Shown one piece after another: positions 1 through 7,204 of a stretch of DNA of 49,703 nt (position 1 is its first letter; every line of letters begins with the position of its first letter). Source of the stretch: Agromyces salentinus (lineage in GTDB: Bacteria > Actinomycetota > Actinomycetes > Actinomycetales > Microbacteriaceae). The stretch is from the NCBI RefSeq assembly GCF_009749395.1, contig NZ_WBIR01000025.1, positions 1 to 49,703 of the forward strand, written 5' to 3'. The notes beneath the pieces were generated by a model. That model did not search any database. It had not been told where the DNA came from and saw nothing but the letters and a program-made list of their open reading frames with translations. The position numbers and the translations under genes were made by a program.

Positions 1-71
1 AGCGCCTGCGCGAGATCAAGCGCCGGGTCGACCCCGACAACGTCTTCAGGGACAACGCGAACATCGCGTAG
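1..71 (+). CDS. FAD-binding oxidoreductase, BBE C-terminus (partial)
   Basis: Only the last 22 codons are inside the window, read in the frame starting at base 3 and ending at TAG 69-71. The residues DPDNVFRDNANIA match the berberine-bridge (BBE) tail of FAD-linked oxidoreductases, where a DPxNVFRxNxNI block closes the substrate domain. The complete paralogue at 15714..17033 ends almost identically (DPGNVFRQNHNITPAG), which supports the call. The substrate cannot be inferred. The sequence straight after the stop is of doubtful quality. Confidence 0.75.
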   Translation, partial: RLREIKRRVDPDNVFRDNANIA

Positions 72-83
72 GCGCCGCGGCGG

Positions 84-153
84 GGGGGGCCCGCCCCGGG
101 GGGGGGGGGGGGGGGGCCCCCCCCGCCCGGGGGGGGGGGGCCCCCCCCCCCCC
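84..153. other. G/C homopolymer runs, probable sequencing or assembly artefact
   Basis: This stretch is almost only G and C, in long homopolymer blocks (runs of 8 to about 18). It is followed at 154-194 by a 41-base segment aligning without gaps to 42-82 (the end of the upstream gene plus 11 bases past its stop), with 33 of 41 positions equal and every mismatch a change to G or C. That pattern fits a misread second copy of the same locus better than genuine sequence. No gene is visible between 72 and 413 apart from this and the hairpin at 193-230. Confidence 0.7.
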
Positions 154-192
154 GTCTTCCGGCACACCGCGAACCGGGGGTCGGCGCCGCGG

Positions 193-230
193 CGCGGCAT
201 CCGCTCAGGGTCGGTCGAGCGGATGCCGCG
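193..230. terminator. Perfect 14-bp stem hairpin, likely terminator
   Basis: Bases 193-206 and 217-230 are perfect reverse complements of 14 nt around a 10-nt loop. Each arm carries the GCGGCATCC/GGATGCCGC motif that recurs through the window. It lies in the convergent gap between the truncated oxidoreductase (+) and the DUF805 gene (-), so it could terminate both. There is no U-tract, which is common for actinobacterial hairpins. Confidence 0.6.
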
Positions 231-413
231 ACTCGGCCGGTGGCCCGGTGCGACCGGCCGCCGCGACGCGGCCCGCACTGGCCGCGCGAGAACAGGCGAT
301 ATCTGCTCGTTCTCCCCGTATACAGGCGGATCCGGCCTGTTGTCGGAGCAATTGCCTGTTTTCGGTGCGCGGGTGCGAGTGCGAGCGCGGCGGGCGAGGG
401 CGCGGGCGGCGGG

Positions 414-881
414 TCAGCGGTCGAAGCGCGCGCCGGCCGGGTCGGTGTCGAGCACCAGGAAGACGATCAGGATGATGCTGCCGACGAACGGGATGAACGA
501 CAGGAAGAAGAAGCCGCCCGACCGGTTCGTGTCGTGCAGGCGACGCCAGACGATCGCGAGGCTCGGAACGAGGACGGCGAGGTACCAGCCGACGTAGATC
601 GCGATGCCGAGGCCGAAGAGCGGGCCGGGCTGCGAGGTTCCGGAGACCGAGTCGACCGTCGCGCCCGAGAACGCGAGCACCATGAGCACGCCGTAGAGCA
701 CCGTCGTGATGATGACGTTCGCGAGCGTCCACCACCAGTACTCGCTGCGGCTCGCGCGGCCCGAGAACGTGGCGTACTTGGTGAAGAAGCGCTTGATCGC
801 CTGGCCGAGGGTGGCGCCGTAGAGCGGCTGGGACAGCGGCGGCTCGGCGGAGGTGGAGGGCTGGGCGGGGGCGTAGGTCAC
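414..881 (-). CDS. DUF805 family membrane protein
   Basis: This is a 155-residue integral membrane protein. It has the DUF805 hallmarks: the FSGRASRSEYWWW block at about residues 40-52 just before the first membrane segment, and RRLHDTNRSGG near residues 112-122 before the last hydrophobic segments. About four hydrophobic stretches follow a Pro/Ser-rich cytoplasmic N-terminus. The GTG at 879-881 is chosen because AGGAGAA lies just upstream on the minus strand (886-892); longer versions would run into repeat DNA. DUF805 proteins have no settled biochemical role. No partner gene is adjacent: the next gene upstream, the decarboxylase, is separated by a tandem-repeat spacer. Confidence 0.9.
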   Translation of the reverse strand: MTYAPAQPSTSAEPPLSQPLYGATLGQAIKRFFTKYATFSGRASRSEYWWWTLANVIITTVLYGVLMVLAFSGATVDSVSGTSQPGPLFGLGIAIYVGWYLAVLVPSLAIVWRRLHDTNRSGGFFFLSFIPFVGSIILIVFLVLDTDPAGARFDR

Positions 882-1020
882 GGGTTCTCCTGAGGGATGC
901 GATGCGGGCGATGCGCGAGCCGGGACGCCGGCCGCCGCATCATCATGGCGCACCGCGCGGCGCCGCGGAAGGGGGAGCGGTCCCCGCCGGCCCGCGGGCG
1001 TCGCGTCGCGGCATCGGCCC

Positions 1021-1139
1021 GCCCTCGGCCGGGGCGCTCGCCCGGCTCGGACCTGCCCGCGGCCGGGGCGCTCGCCCGGCTCGGACCTGCCCGCGGCCGG
1101 GGCGCTCGCCCGGCTCGGACGTGCCGTCGGCCGGGGCGG
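1021..1139. repeat. 34-bp tandem repeat, about 3.4 copies
   Basis: A GGCCGGGGCGCTCGCCCGGC core recurs at 1027, 1061 and 1095 with an exact 34-base period, and a degenerate fourth copy starts at 1129. The array sits between the end of the decarboxylase gene and the start of the DUF805 gene, both on the minus strand, so it would be transcribed as a strongly structured spacer. Each copy can also fold on itself. Confidence 0.8.
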
Positions 1140-1154
1140 CTGCCGCGGCATCCG

Positions 1155-2570
1155 TCACTGCATCGTGTCGAGGATCCCGACGAGCTGGTCGAACGTGGTC
1201 AGCGGGTTCACGATCGCGAAACGCGTGTTCGGGCGCCCGCGGTGCGAGCTCGGCGTGACGAAGGCGTGCTGGTCGTCGAGCAGCTTCGCCGACCAGGCGG
1301 CGTACTGCTCGCGGGTCCAGCCGTCGCGCTCGAACACGACGACCGAGAGCTGCGGTTCGCGCACGAGCGTGAAGCCGTCGCGACGCCGGATCTCGTCGGC
1401 GATGTCCTGCGCGAGCTGCAGCGACGAGCTGATCGCCTCCCGGTAGGCCGCGCCGCCGTAGGTGGCCAGCGAGAACCACATCGGCAGCCCGCGCGGGCGG
1501 CGGGTCAGGTGCACGGCGTAGTCGGACGGGCTCCACTCGGGCGTCTCGGTGAGGGTGTCCAGGTACTCGGCGTGCTGGGTGTGCGCCCGGCGCCCGGCCT
1601 CGGGGTCGCGGTAGATGAGCGCGCACGCGTCGAACGGCGCGAAGAGCCACTTGTGGGGGTCGACGATGACCGAGTCGGCGCGCTCGACGCCCGCGAACCG
1701 GGGGCGGGCGAGCGGCGAGAGCATCGCGGCGAGTCCGTACGCGCCGTCGACGTGCAACCAGAAGTCGTACTCGTCCTTGAGGGCCGCGATGGAGGCGACG
1801 TCGTCGACGATGCCGAAGTTCGTCGAGCCGCCGGTGGCGACGACCGCGAAGACGGATGCCCCGTGCTCGTCGAGTGCGGCCCGCACGGCGTCGCCGCGCA
1901 GCTGCCCGTCGTCGCCGGGGGTCACGGCCACGATCTCGACGTCCATCACGCGAGCCATCGACGCGATCGAGGAGTGCGCCTCGAGGCTGCACACGATCTT
2001 CCAGCGAGGGGCGGATGCCGCGGGGTCGGCGGCCGCGAGCCGCGCGCGGGCGCTCTCGCGGGCGGCGACGAGCGCCGACAGGTTGCCGAGGGTTCCGCCC
2101 TGCACGAAGACGCCGCCCGCGCCGGCGGGCAGGCCGAACTCCTTCGCGAGCCAGCGCAGCACCTCGTTCTCGGCGTGCACGGCGCCAGAGCCCTCGAGCC
2201 AGGAGCCGCCGTAGATCGCCGACGCCGAGACGACGAGGTCGAACGCGCTCGCCGCGTTCGTCGGCGCGATCGGGATGAACGAGAGGTACTGGGGGTGGTC
2301 GGTCGTGATGCAGGCGGGCGCGAGCACGTGCTCGAAGATCGCGAGGGCGCGCCGCGCGCCGATGCCCTCCTCATCGATGGTGCGGCCGGCGAGGCGGTTG
2401 AGCTCGGCGGGGGACACCGGCTTGTCGAGCGGCGTCTCCTCGGAGAGCATGCGCCGGCGGGAGTAGTCGAGCACGAGGTCGACGATGGCCTCGGCCTCCG
2501 CGGTGTTCGCGTGCATGCGCGTCGGGTCGGACGCTGCCGTGGCCGTGCCGGTGCGACGGTCGGAGTTCAT
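1155..2570 (-). CDS. PLP-dependent group II amino-acid decarboxylase
   Basis: This 471-residue protein is a pyridoxal-phosphate decarboxylase of the aromatic-L-amino-acid, glutamate and diaminobutyrate decarboxylase fold. Visible features are the NAASAFD segment near the N-terminal third, GGTLGNLSAL for phosphate binding, the WLHVDGAYG block with the PLP-ring Asp, and DPHKW with the Schiff-base lysine at residue 307. The length is normal for the bacterial family. The ATG at 2570 has AAGGGAA at a suitable distance upstream. Family members act on aromatic amino acids, glutamate or 2,4-diaminobutyrate; the sequence does not let me choose between these by eye. It is monocistronic, with the DUF805 gene downstream after a repeat spacer. 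Confidence 0.88.
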   Translation of the reverse strand: MNSDRRTGTATAASDPTRMHANTAEAEAIVDLVLDYSRRRMLSEETPLDKPVSPAELNRLAGRTIDEEGIGARRALAIFEHVLAPACITTDHPQYLSFIPIAPTNAASAFDLVVSASAIYGGSWLEGSGAVHAENEVLRWLAKEFGLPAGAGGVFVQGGTLGNLSALVAARESARARLAAADPAASAPRWKIVCSLEAHSSIASMARVMDVEIVAVTPGDDGQLRGDAVRAALDEHGASVFAVVATGGSTNFGIVDDVASIAALKDEYDFWLHVDGAYGLAAMLSPLARPRFAGVERADSVIVDPHKWLFAPFDACALIYRDPEAGRRAHTQHAEYLDTLTETPEWSPSDYAVHLTRRPRGLPMWFSLATYGGAAYREAISSSLQLAQDIADEIRRRDGFTLVREPQLSVVVFERDGWTREQYAAWSAKLLDDQHAFVTPSSHRGRPNTRFAIVNPLTTFDQLVGILDTMQ

Positions 2571-2795
2571 GGAGTTCCCTTCGGATCGCGCGGATGCCGC
2601 GAGCTACAGCAGCGTCGCACAGAGGCGACCGTATGCGCAATATCGCGCGCGAGAACGGATTCAGGCGCATGTATCACGCGCGCGACGGCGCAAAGAGTCC
2701 AGTTCCTTGCGCCTCACGCAGCCGCGGTGGACGAAGCGGTCGATTCGCGTCGTATCGTGGAAGACGGATGTCCGACGCCGCGAGGGAGGTCGAGG

Positions 2796-3401
2796 ATGGG
2801 CGAGGATCCCCAGCGCGCCGCGCAGCAGTACCGGCTCGATCGTCTCGCCCGCGAGGAGGCGATCGCCCGCGGCGAGGAGCCGGAGGTCGCCGACTCGGCA
2901 CCCGAACCGGCTCGCCCGTCGACGCAGGCCGAGCGGGCGGCGTTCGTCGAGAACGCGATCCAGCAGGCGATCCGTCGGGGCGAGTTCGACGACCTCCCCG
3001 GTGCGGGCAGGCCGCTCGAGGGGCTGACGGGGCAGCACGATCCCGACTGGTGGATCCGTCGCAAGATCGAGCGGGAGCAGCTGACCGGACTGGGCCCGCC
3101 CGCCCTCACCCTGCGCGTCGAGAACGCCGGGTTCGAGGAGCGCCTGGACGGGATGCACCGCGAGTCCGAGGTGCGCGAGGCGGTCGAGGACTTCAACCGG
3201 CGCGTCATCGAGGCGCGCCGCCAGTTGCTCGGCGGGCCGCCGGTCGTGACGCCCACTCGGGATGCCGACGGCGAGGTCCGCGCCTGGCGGGAGCGACGCG
3301 AGGCCCGACAGCGCGAGGCGGCCGAGGAGCGCGCGCGCCTCGAGCGCGAGCAGGAAAAGCGGCGGGCCTCACGAGCGCGGTGGTGGCGGCGCCGAGCCTG
3401 A
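2796..3401 (+). CDS. DUF1992 (DnaJ-homologue subfamily C28-like) protein
   Basis: This is a 201-residue soluble protein. Residues about 45-110 form the DUF1992 domain, recognised by the run of AFVENAIQQAIRRGEFDDLPG, then GRPL, then a DPDWWIRRKI-type motif; these signatures are shared with the J-domain protein DNAJC28, although no J-domain is present here. The C-terminal third is a charged Arg/Glu-rich helix ending in a basic cluster. The ATG at 2796 is preceded by GGGAGG at 2784-2789. Its role is unknown. It stands alone, divergent from the decarboxylase gene. Confidence 0.85.
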   Translation: MGEDPQRAAQQYRLDRLAREEAIARGEEPEVADSAPEPARPSTQAERAAFVENAIQQAIRRGEFDDLPGAGRPLEGLTGQHDPDWWIRRKIEREQLTGLGPPALTLRVENAGFEERLDGMHRESEVREAVEDFNRRVIEARRQLLGGPPVVTPTRDADGEVRAWRERREARQREAAEERARLEREQEKRRASRARWWRRRA

Positions 3402-3545
3402 GGGCCGGCTCGCGGACCGGAACGCCGAGCGCGTCCGGGGCGTGGCCGTTCGGAGGTGCCACGCCCGGTGCAGGCCCTGACGCGGCATCCGCCTCACGGG
3501 CGTAGACCGTGCACCGAGGTCATCACTCGGGAAGGGACGTGCGCC

Positions 3546-4652
3546 ATGTCGGTCGTCATCGGCGGAGTCGAATTGCACCTGGGGCCGACCTCGGTCGGCG
3601 GACCCGACGACCTCGACCTCGCCATCCGCGAGTTCATCGGCGCCGCGAAGCGCTCGCTCGCCATCGCCGTGCAGGAGATCGACTCCCGCCCGATCGCGGA
3701 GGCGATCGTGGATGCCACGAGGCGCGGCGTGCGGGTGCGCCTGATCCTCGAGGGCGACTACCTGACCGAGGATGCCGCGATCGCCGATCCGTGGACGACG
3801 GCCGGTGCCCATGACGAGAACCGGTTCCTCCTCTCGGCCCTGCTGAAGTCGCGCGTCGACGTGGTCAGCGACCTGAACCCGAAGATCTTCCACCAGAAGT
3901 TCATCGTGCGGGACTCGGGCGAACCCACGGCGGCAGTGCTGACCGGCTCGACGAACTTCACGCGCACGGACACGGGCACCAACGCGACATCCGGGGTGGG
4001 CAAGGGGCAGAACCTCAACCACGTCGTCGTGCTGCGGGGGCAGCGCGCCGCGACCGAGTACCTCGCCGAGTTCGAGCGGATGCGCTCGGGCACCTTCGGC
4101 GACCAGCACGAGCGCGTCGAGTCCAAGCCGAGGGAGTTCGGGCTGCCCCTCGTGCGCGTCAAGCCGCTCTTCGCGCCCAGGCACGGCCCCGAGATGGAGA
4201 TCATGAAGCAGATGCTCAAGGCGACGAGGTCGATCGACTTCGCGATGTTCACCTTCGCCCAGTCCTCGGGCATCGACGACACCATGATCCGCCTGCGTCC
4301 GCTCGTGCCGCGGCTGCGAGGCGTGCTCGACCGCGGTCAGGGCGCCGCGAAGTGGGCCGCGACGAAGGGCCTCGCGGGCGGGGCGGTCGAGCTCTACACG
4401 ACGCGCCTCGGCACGGGCGTGCGCAAGCTGCACCACAAGCTCATGGTGCTCGACGAGCGGGTCCTCATCGTCGGGAGCTTCAACTACACGGCGCCCGCCA
4501 ACACCCTGAACGACGAGAACATCGTCGTCATCGGCGACCTCGAGGAGCCGGAGGGCACGCCGGCGGATGTCGCGCAGCGCAGCCTCGCGGCCTACGCGCT
4601 CACCGAGATCGACCGCATCATCGCGGACCTCGCGGAGCCGATCCCGGCCTGA
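3546..4652 (+). CDS. Phospholipase D-like HKD superfamily protein
   Basis: This 368-residue protein has two PLD-type catalytic motifs. The first is HQK at residues 116-118, followed by a GSTNFT segment. The second is HHK at 296-298, followed by VGSFNYTAPAN. The paired HxK-GS(x)N layout forms one active site in phospholipase D, cardiolipin synthase and Nuc/Bfil-type nucleases. There is no signal peptide or membrane segment, so it is predicted cytoplasmic and more likely a nuclease or phosphodiesterase than a lipid synthase. GGAAGGG precedes the ATG. A second predicted nuclease lies about 100 bp downstream on the same strand, so the two may be co-expressed. Confidence 0.85.
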   Translation: MSVVIGGVELHLGPTSVGGPDDLDLAIREFIGAAKRSLAIAVQEIDSRPIAEAIVDATRRGVRVRLILEGDYLTEDAAIADPWTTAGAHDENRFLLSALLKSRVDVVSDLNPKIFHQKFIVRDSGEPTAAVLTGSTNFTRTDTGTNATSGVGKGQNLNHVVVLRGQRAATEYLAEFERMRSGTFGDQHERVESKPREFGLPLVRVKPLFAPRHGPEMEIMKQMLKATRSIDFAMFTFAQSSGIDDTMIRLRPLVPRLRGVLDRGQGAAKWAATKGLAGGAVELYTTRLGTGVRKLHHKLMVLDERVLIVGSFNYTAPANTLNDENIVVIGDLEEPEGTPADVAQRSLAAYALTEIDRIIADLAEPIPA

Positions 4653-4753
4653 GCCCGTGCGCGGGACGGTGTCGGCTCGTGCGCGAGCGCGGCCGTGCGC
4701 GAGCATGCGGGTGTCGCGGCGCCGATGTCGGCGGCGTGTGGTCGAGTGGGCGC

Positions 4754-5572
4754 ATGGGCTTCGACGAACGCTTCCTCGGCATCGGTGCGGCGCTGCCGCG
4801 AGTGAGTGGGGCGGATGCCGCGACCTCGGTCAGCCTCGACTACGTGCACTTCACCGTCGTGCTCGACTCCGTGCGACGGCTCGCGCGCGTCACCGGAGCG
4901 AACATCGACGGGGCGACCCTCGTCGACGTGCCGCGCGGCGATGACTGGCGCTTCGACGAGCGCATCCCCGAGGACTGGCAGACCGGGCCCGCGGTCTACG
5001 CGGGCAACGACCTCGACCGCGGGCATCTCGTGCGAAGACGCGATCCGGTGTGGGGCGCACCCGAGGTCGCCGCGCGCGCGAACAGCGACACCTTCCACTT
5101 CACGAACGCGGCCCCGCAGGCGGGCGGGTTCAACCAGTCCGAAGAGCTCTGGCTCGGTCTCGAGGACCACGTGCTCGAGCACGCCGGGCTCAACCGGCTG
5201 CGGCTCAACGTGTTCACCGCGCCCGTGCTCGGGGCCGACGACCCGCCGTACCGGGGCATCCGGGTGCCATTGCGCTTCTGGAAGATCGCGGCGTGGAACC
5301 GCGAGGCGGCGGCCGATGGCACGGGCGAGCTCGCCGCCGCCGGGTTCGTGCTCGACCAGTCGCCGCTCGTCGACACGAGCGAGGTCGTCGCTCCCGCGCC
5401 CGGCGAGGTGCCGCCGCTCGGTCCGTTCCGCACGTTCCAAGTGCCGATCGCCGACATCGCCGCGATCACCGGACTGTCGATGCCCGACCTCATCGAGGCC
5501 GATGTCCTGCCGCAGACGCTCGCGGCGGCCGGCTGGCGCCGGCTCGGCGTGGCATCCGACGTCGTGCTCTGA
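4754..5572 (+). CDS. DNA/RNA non-specific endonuclease (NUC, DRGH type)
   Basis: This 272-residue protein belongs to the Serratia-nuclease (NUC) superfamily. It carries the DRGH motif at residues 88-91 with catalytic His91, then N118 (NAAPQ) and N127 (FNQ), the expected Mg-binding Asn region. These enzymes use one metal ion to cut DNA and RNA without sequence specificity. No Sec or Tat signal is visible, which is unusual because many family members are secreted or mitochondrial. The ATG at 4754 has only a weak ribosome-binding site; it begins just before MGFDERF and I see no better start. The preceding gene encodes an HKD-type enzyme. Confidence 0.87.
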   Translation: MGFDERFLGIGAALPRVSGADAATSVSLDYVHFTVVLDSVRRLARVTGANIDGATLVDVPRGDDWRFDERIPEDWQTGPAVYAGNDLDRGHLVRRRDPVWGAPEVAARANSDTFHFTNAAPQAGGFNQSEELWLGLEDHVLEHAGLNRLRLNVFTAPVLGADDPPYRGIRVPLRFWKIAAWNREAAADGTGELAAAGFVLDQSPLVDTSEVVAPAPGEVPPLGPFRTFQVPIADIAAITGLSMPDLIEADVLPQTLAAAGWRRLGVASDVVL

Positions 5573-5600
5573 CGCGCACCCGGCACGCGGTCCGCAGGGC

Positions 5601-5674
5601 ATCGAGACGGCGCATCGAGACGGCGCCTTGAGACGGCGCCTTGAGACGCGCCTTGAGACGGCGCGTTGGGACGG
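5601..5674. repeat. 13-bp degenerate tandem repeat
   Basis: The unit ATCGAGACGGCGC (5601, 5614) passes into CTTGAGACGGCGC (5627, 5640 with one base deleted, 5652) and a final partial copy at 5665. It lies just past the nuclease stop, inside the 544-bp convergent gap 5573-6116. Confidence 0.8.
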
Positions 5675-5837
5675 AGTCCTCGGCCCCGGTCCCATGGCGC
5701 CGCTGACGTCTCCGAAGCTTTCGTGTTGCGGTGCCGCGCTCGACGAGAAGGTCCCGGGCCAGGTCCGTCGCTTCGCTGCGCAGCCCCGGGCATGACGGCG
5801 CTTGGCTGATCGGGAGGGGTGTCGTGCATCGGTATGC

Positions 5838-5867
5838 CAGTTCCCCCTCATCGATGAGGGGGAACTG
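5838..5867. repeat. Perfect 30-bp palindrome
   Basis: Bases 5838-5867 equal their own reverse complement over all 30 positions, with ATCGAT at the centre and runs of five C and five G in the arms. The RNA could fold into a hairpin from either strand, so a bidirectional terminator between the convergent nuclease (+) and CDF (-) genes is possible. A palindrome with no loop asymmetry also fits a protein-binding or recombination site. No T-run follows. Confidence 0.85.
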
Positions 5868-5877
5868 ACAGACGGAA

Positions 5878-5920
5878 TATCGGACGGTACTCGGCGGACT
5901 ATCGGATGGTACTTGGCGGA
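5878..5920. repeat. Two 21-bp near-identical direct repeats
   Basis: Bases 5878-5898 and 5900-5920 match at 19 of 21 positions (TATCGGAYGGTACTYGGCGGA) with a 22-bp period. They lie between the 30-bp palindrome and the heptamer array. Confidence 0.8.
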
Positions 5921-5924
5921 AGCG

Positions 5925-6078
5925 GTCGAGGCTCGTGGATCGAGGCTCGTGGATCGAGGCTCGAGGCTCGTGGGTCGAGGGTCGTGGGTCGAGGGTCGAG
6001 GGTCGAGGGTCGTGGGTCGAGGGTCGTGGGTCGTGGGTCGAGGGTCGTGGGTCGAGGGTCGTGGGTCGAGGGTCGAGG
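5925..6078. repeat. Heptanucleotide tandem array, 22 copies
   Basis: Twenty-two consecutive 7-bp units fill 5925-6078. The unit is GTCGAGG or GTCGTGG, with CTCG- and ATCG-initial variants only in the first seven. The single A/T alternation at position 5 gives an irregular two-letter pattern. Since 7 is not a multiple of 3, all plus-strand frames stay open and give Gly/Arg/Ser/Val-rich peptides that I do not believe are made. It is the largest simple-sequence array in the window. Confidence 0.92.
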
Positions 6079-6116
6079 GTCCGAGACGGTGCGGCCGGGC
6101 GCCTCAGCCGGGACCC

Positions 6117-7082
6117 TCAGCCGGGCGCCTGCGGCAGGAGTGACGGCCCGCCCGGCGCCGCGAGGGTGAGCGAAGCGAGCTCGACGCGGGCGTCGGCCTC
6201 GAGCACGGCCTCGAGGCTGCGGAGCTCGCGCGCAGCATCCGCTTCGCTGCGATCGCCGGCGAGGTCGACGGCCGCGATGAGCAGCACCCGGCCCGGGCCG
6301 ATGAACTCCATGTGCAGGAAGGACACGCGGTCGACCGACGGCAGGGCGAGCAGCTCGCCGATCAGGTCGGAGCGCACGTTGGACGGCACCGCCTCGCCGA
6401 TGAGGAACGCGCGGTTGCGGCCGATGAGCAGCACCGCCACCACGCCGAGCAGCACGCCGACCAGGATCGAGCCGACGGCGTCGAAGACGGGGGAGCCCGT
6501 GACCTGGTGCAGCAGGATGCCGGCGAACGCGATCACGAGGCCGATGAGGGCCGCCGCATCCTCGGCGAACACCGCGCGCAGCGTCGGGTCCGAGCTCTGC
6601 GAGACGTGGTGCAGGGTGCCGACGCGTCGCCTCCGCGCGTCGGACCGCGCCTGCCGATAGGCGCGGATGAACGAGATGCCCTCGAGCACGAATGCGAGGC
6701 CCAGCACCGCGTAGGCGATGCCGTAGTCGGCCGCGGGCTCGGGATCGATGAGCTCGGTGATGCCGTGCTGGATCGACACCGCCGCACCGACCATGAACAG
6801 GCCGAACGCGGCGAACATCGACCAGACGTACGCGTCCTTGCCGTAGCCCAGCGGATGCCGCGCGTCGGCCGGCCTCGCCGACCGGCGTTCCGCGATGACG
6901 AGCAGCACCTCGTTGCCGGTGTCGGCCCAGGAGTGCGCCGCCTCGGCGACCATGGATGCCGAACCCGTCAGGGCCGCCGCGACCGATTTCGCCGCCGCGA
7001 TGAGCGCGTTCACGACGAGCGCGACGATCACGGTGACGAGCGAGTCGCCCGGTGGATCCGCGGCCGATGTCCTGTCCTCCAT
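6117..7082 (-). CDS. Cation diffusion facilitator (CDF) family transporter
   Basis: This 321-residue membrane protein exports divalent metal ions. Transmembrane segment 2 carries H50-x3-D54 (AAHSWAD), and segment 5 carries ED at 174-175 (VFAEDAAA), where the transport metal site sits in CDF proteins. HPLGYGKDAYVWS in the cytosolic loop and the extra loop rich in Arg/Asp (143-170) resemble the ZNT9-like branch. A C-terminal cytoplasmic domain of about 90 residues follows. The metal (Zn, Mn, Fe or Co) cannot be decided by eye. Upstream of the ATG there is a CAGACT element 7 nt away and no good ribosome-binding site, so a leaderless transcript is possible. It is divergent from the GAP-family gene. 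Confidence 0.9.
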   Translation of the reverse strand: MEDRTSAADPPGDSLVTVIVALVVNALIAAAKSVAAALTGSASMVAEAAHSWADTGNEVLLVIAERRSARPADARHPLGYGKDAYVWSMFAAFGLFMVGAAVSIQHGITELIDPEPAADYGIAYAVLGLAFVLEGISFIRAYRQARSDARRRRVGTLHHVSQSSDPTLRAVFAEDAAALIGLVIAFAGILLHQVTGSPVFDAVGSILVGVLLGVVAVLLIGRNRAFLIGEAVPSNVRSDLIGELLALPSVDRVSFLHMEFIGPGRVLLIAAVDLAGDRSEADAARELRSLEAVLEADARVELASLTLAAPGGPSLLPQAPG

Positions 7083-7204
7083 CCGTCCGAGTCTGGCACC
7101 GGGCCTCCGCGGGCGGAAGGTCGGGCGCCGAGGTTCGTCGGGCGGGCCGCGAACTTCACCGCACGGGGGATCCGCCGGCCGTGCCGATGCGGCATCCTCG
7201 AACG

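Noticed and set aside
84..153. G-quadruplex or i-motif element in the homopolymer runs
   Set aside because: The runs are more simply explained as sequence error, given the corrupted duplicate next to them.
897..2795. Long plus-strand extension upstream of the DUF1992 gene
   Set aside because: It is antisense to the decarboxylase gene and low-complexity Arg/Ala/Asp/Val; the real start at 2796 has a ribosome-binding site.
5601..6078. CRISPR-like array
   Set aside because: The repeats are 7-22 bp, with no regular spacers of 30-40 bp and no cas genes.
5802..6660. Plus-strand frames through the heptamer array
   Set aside because: Open only because the 7-bp repeat lacks stops; the peptides are Gly/Arg/Ser/Val repeats with no ribosome-binding site.
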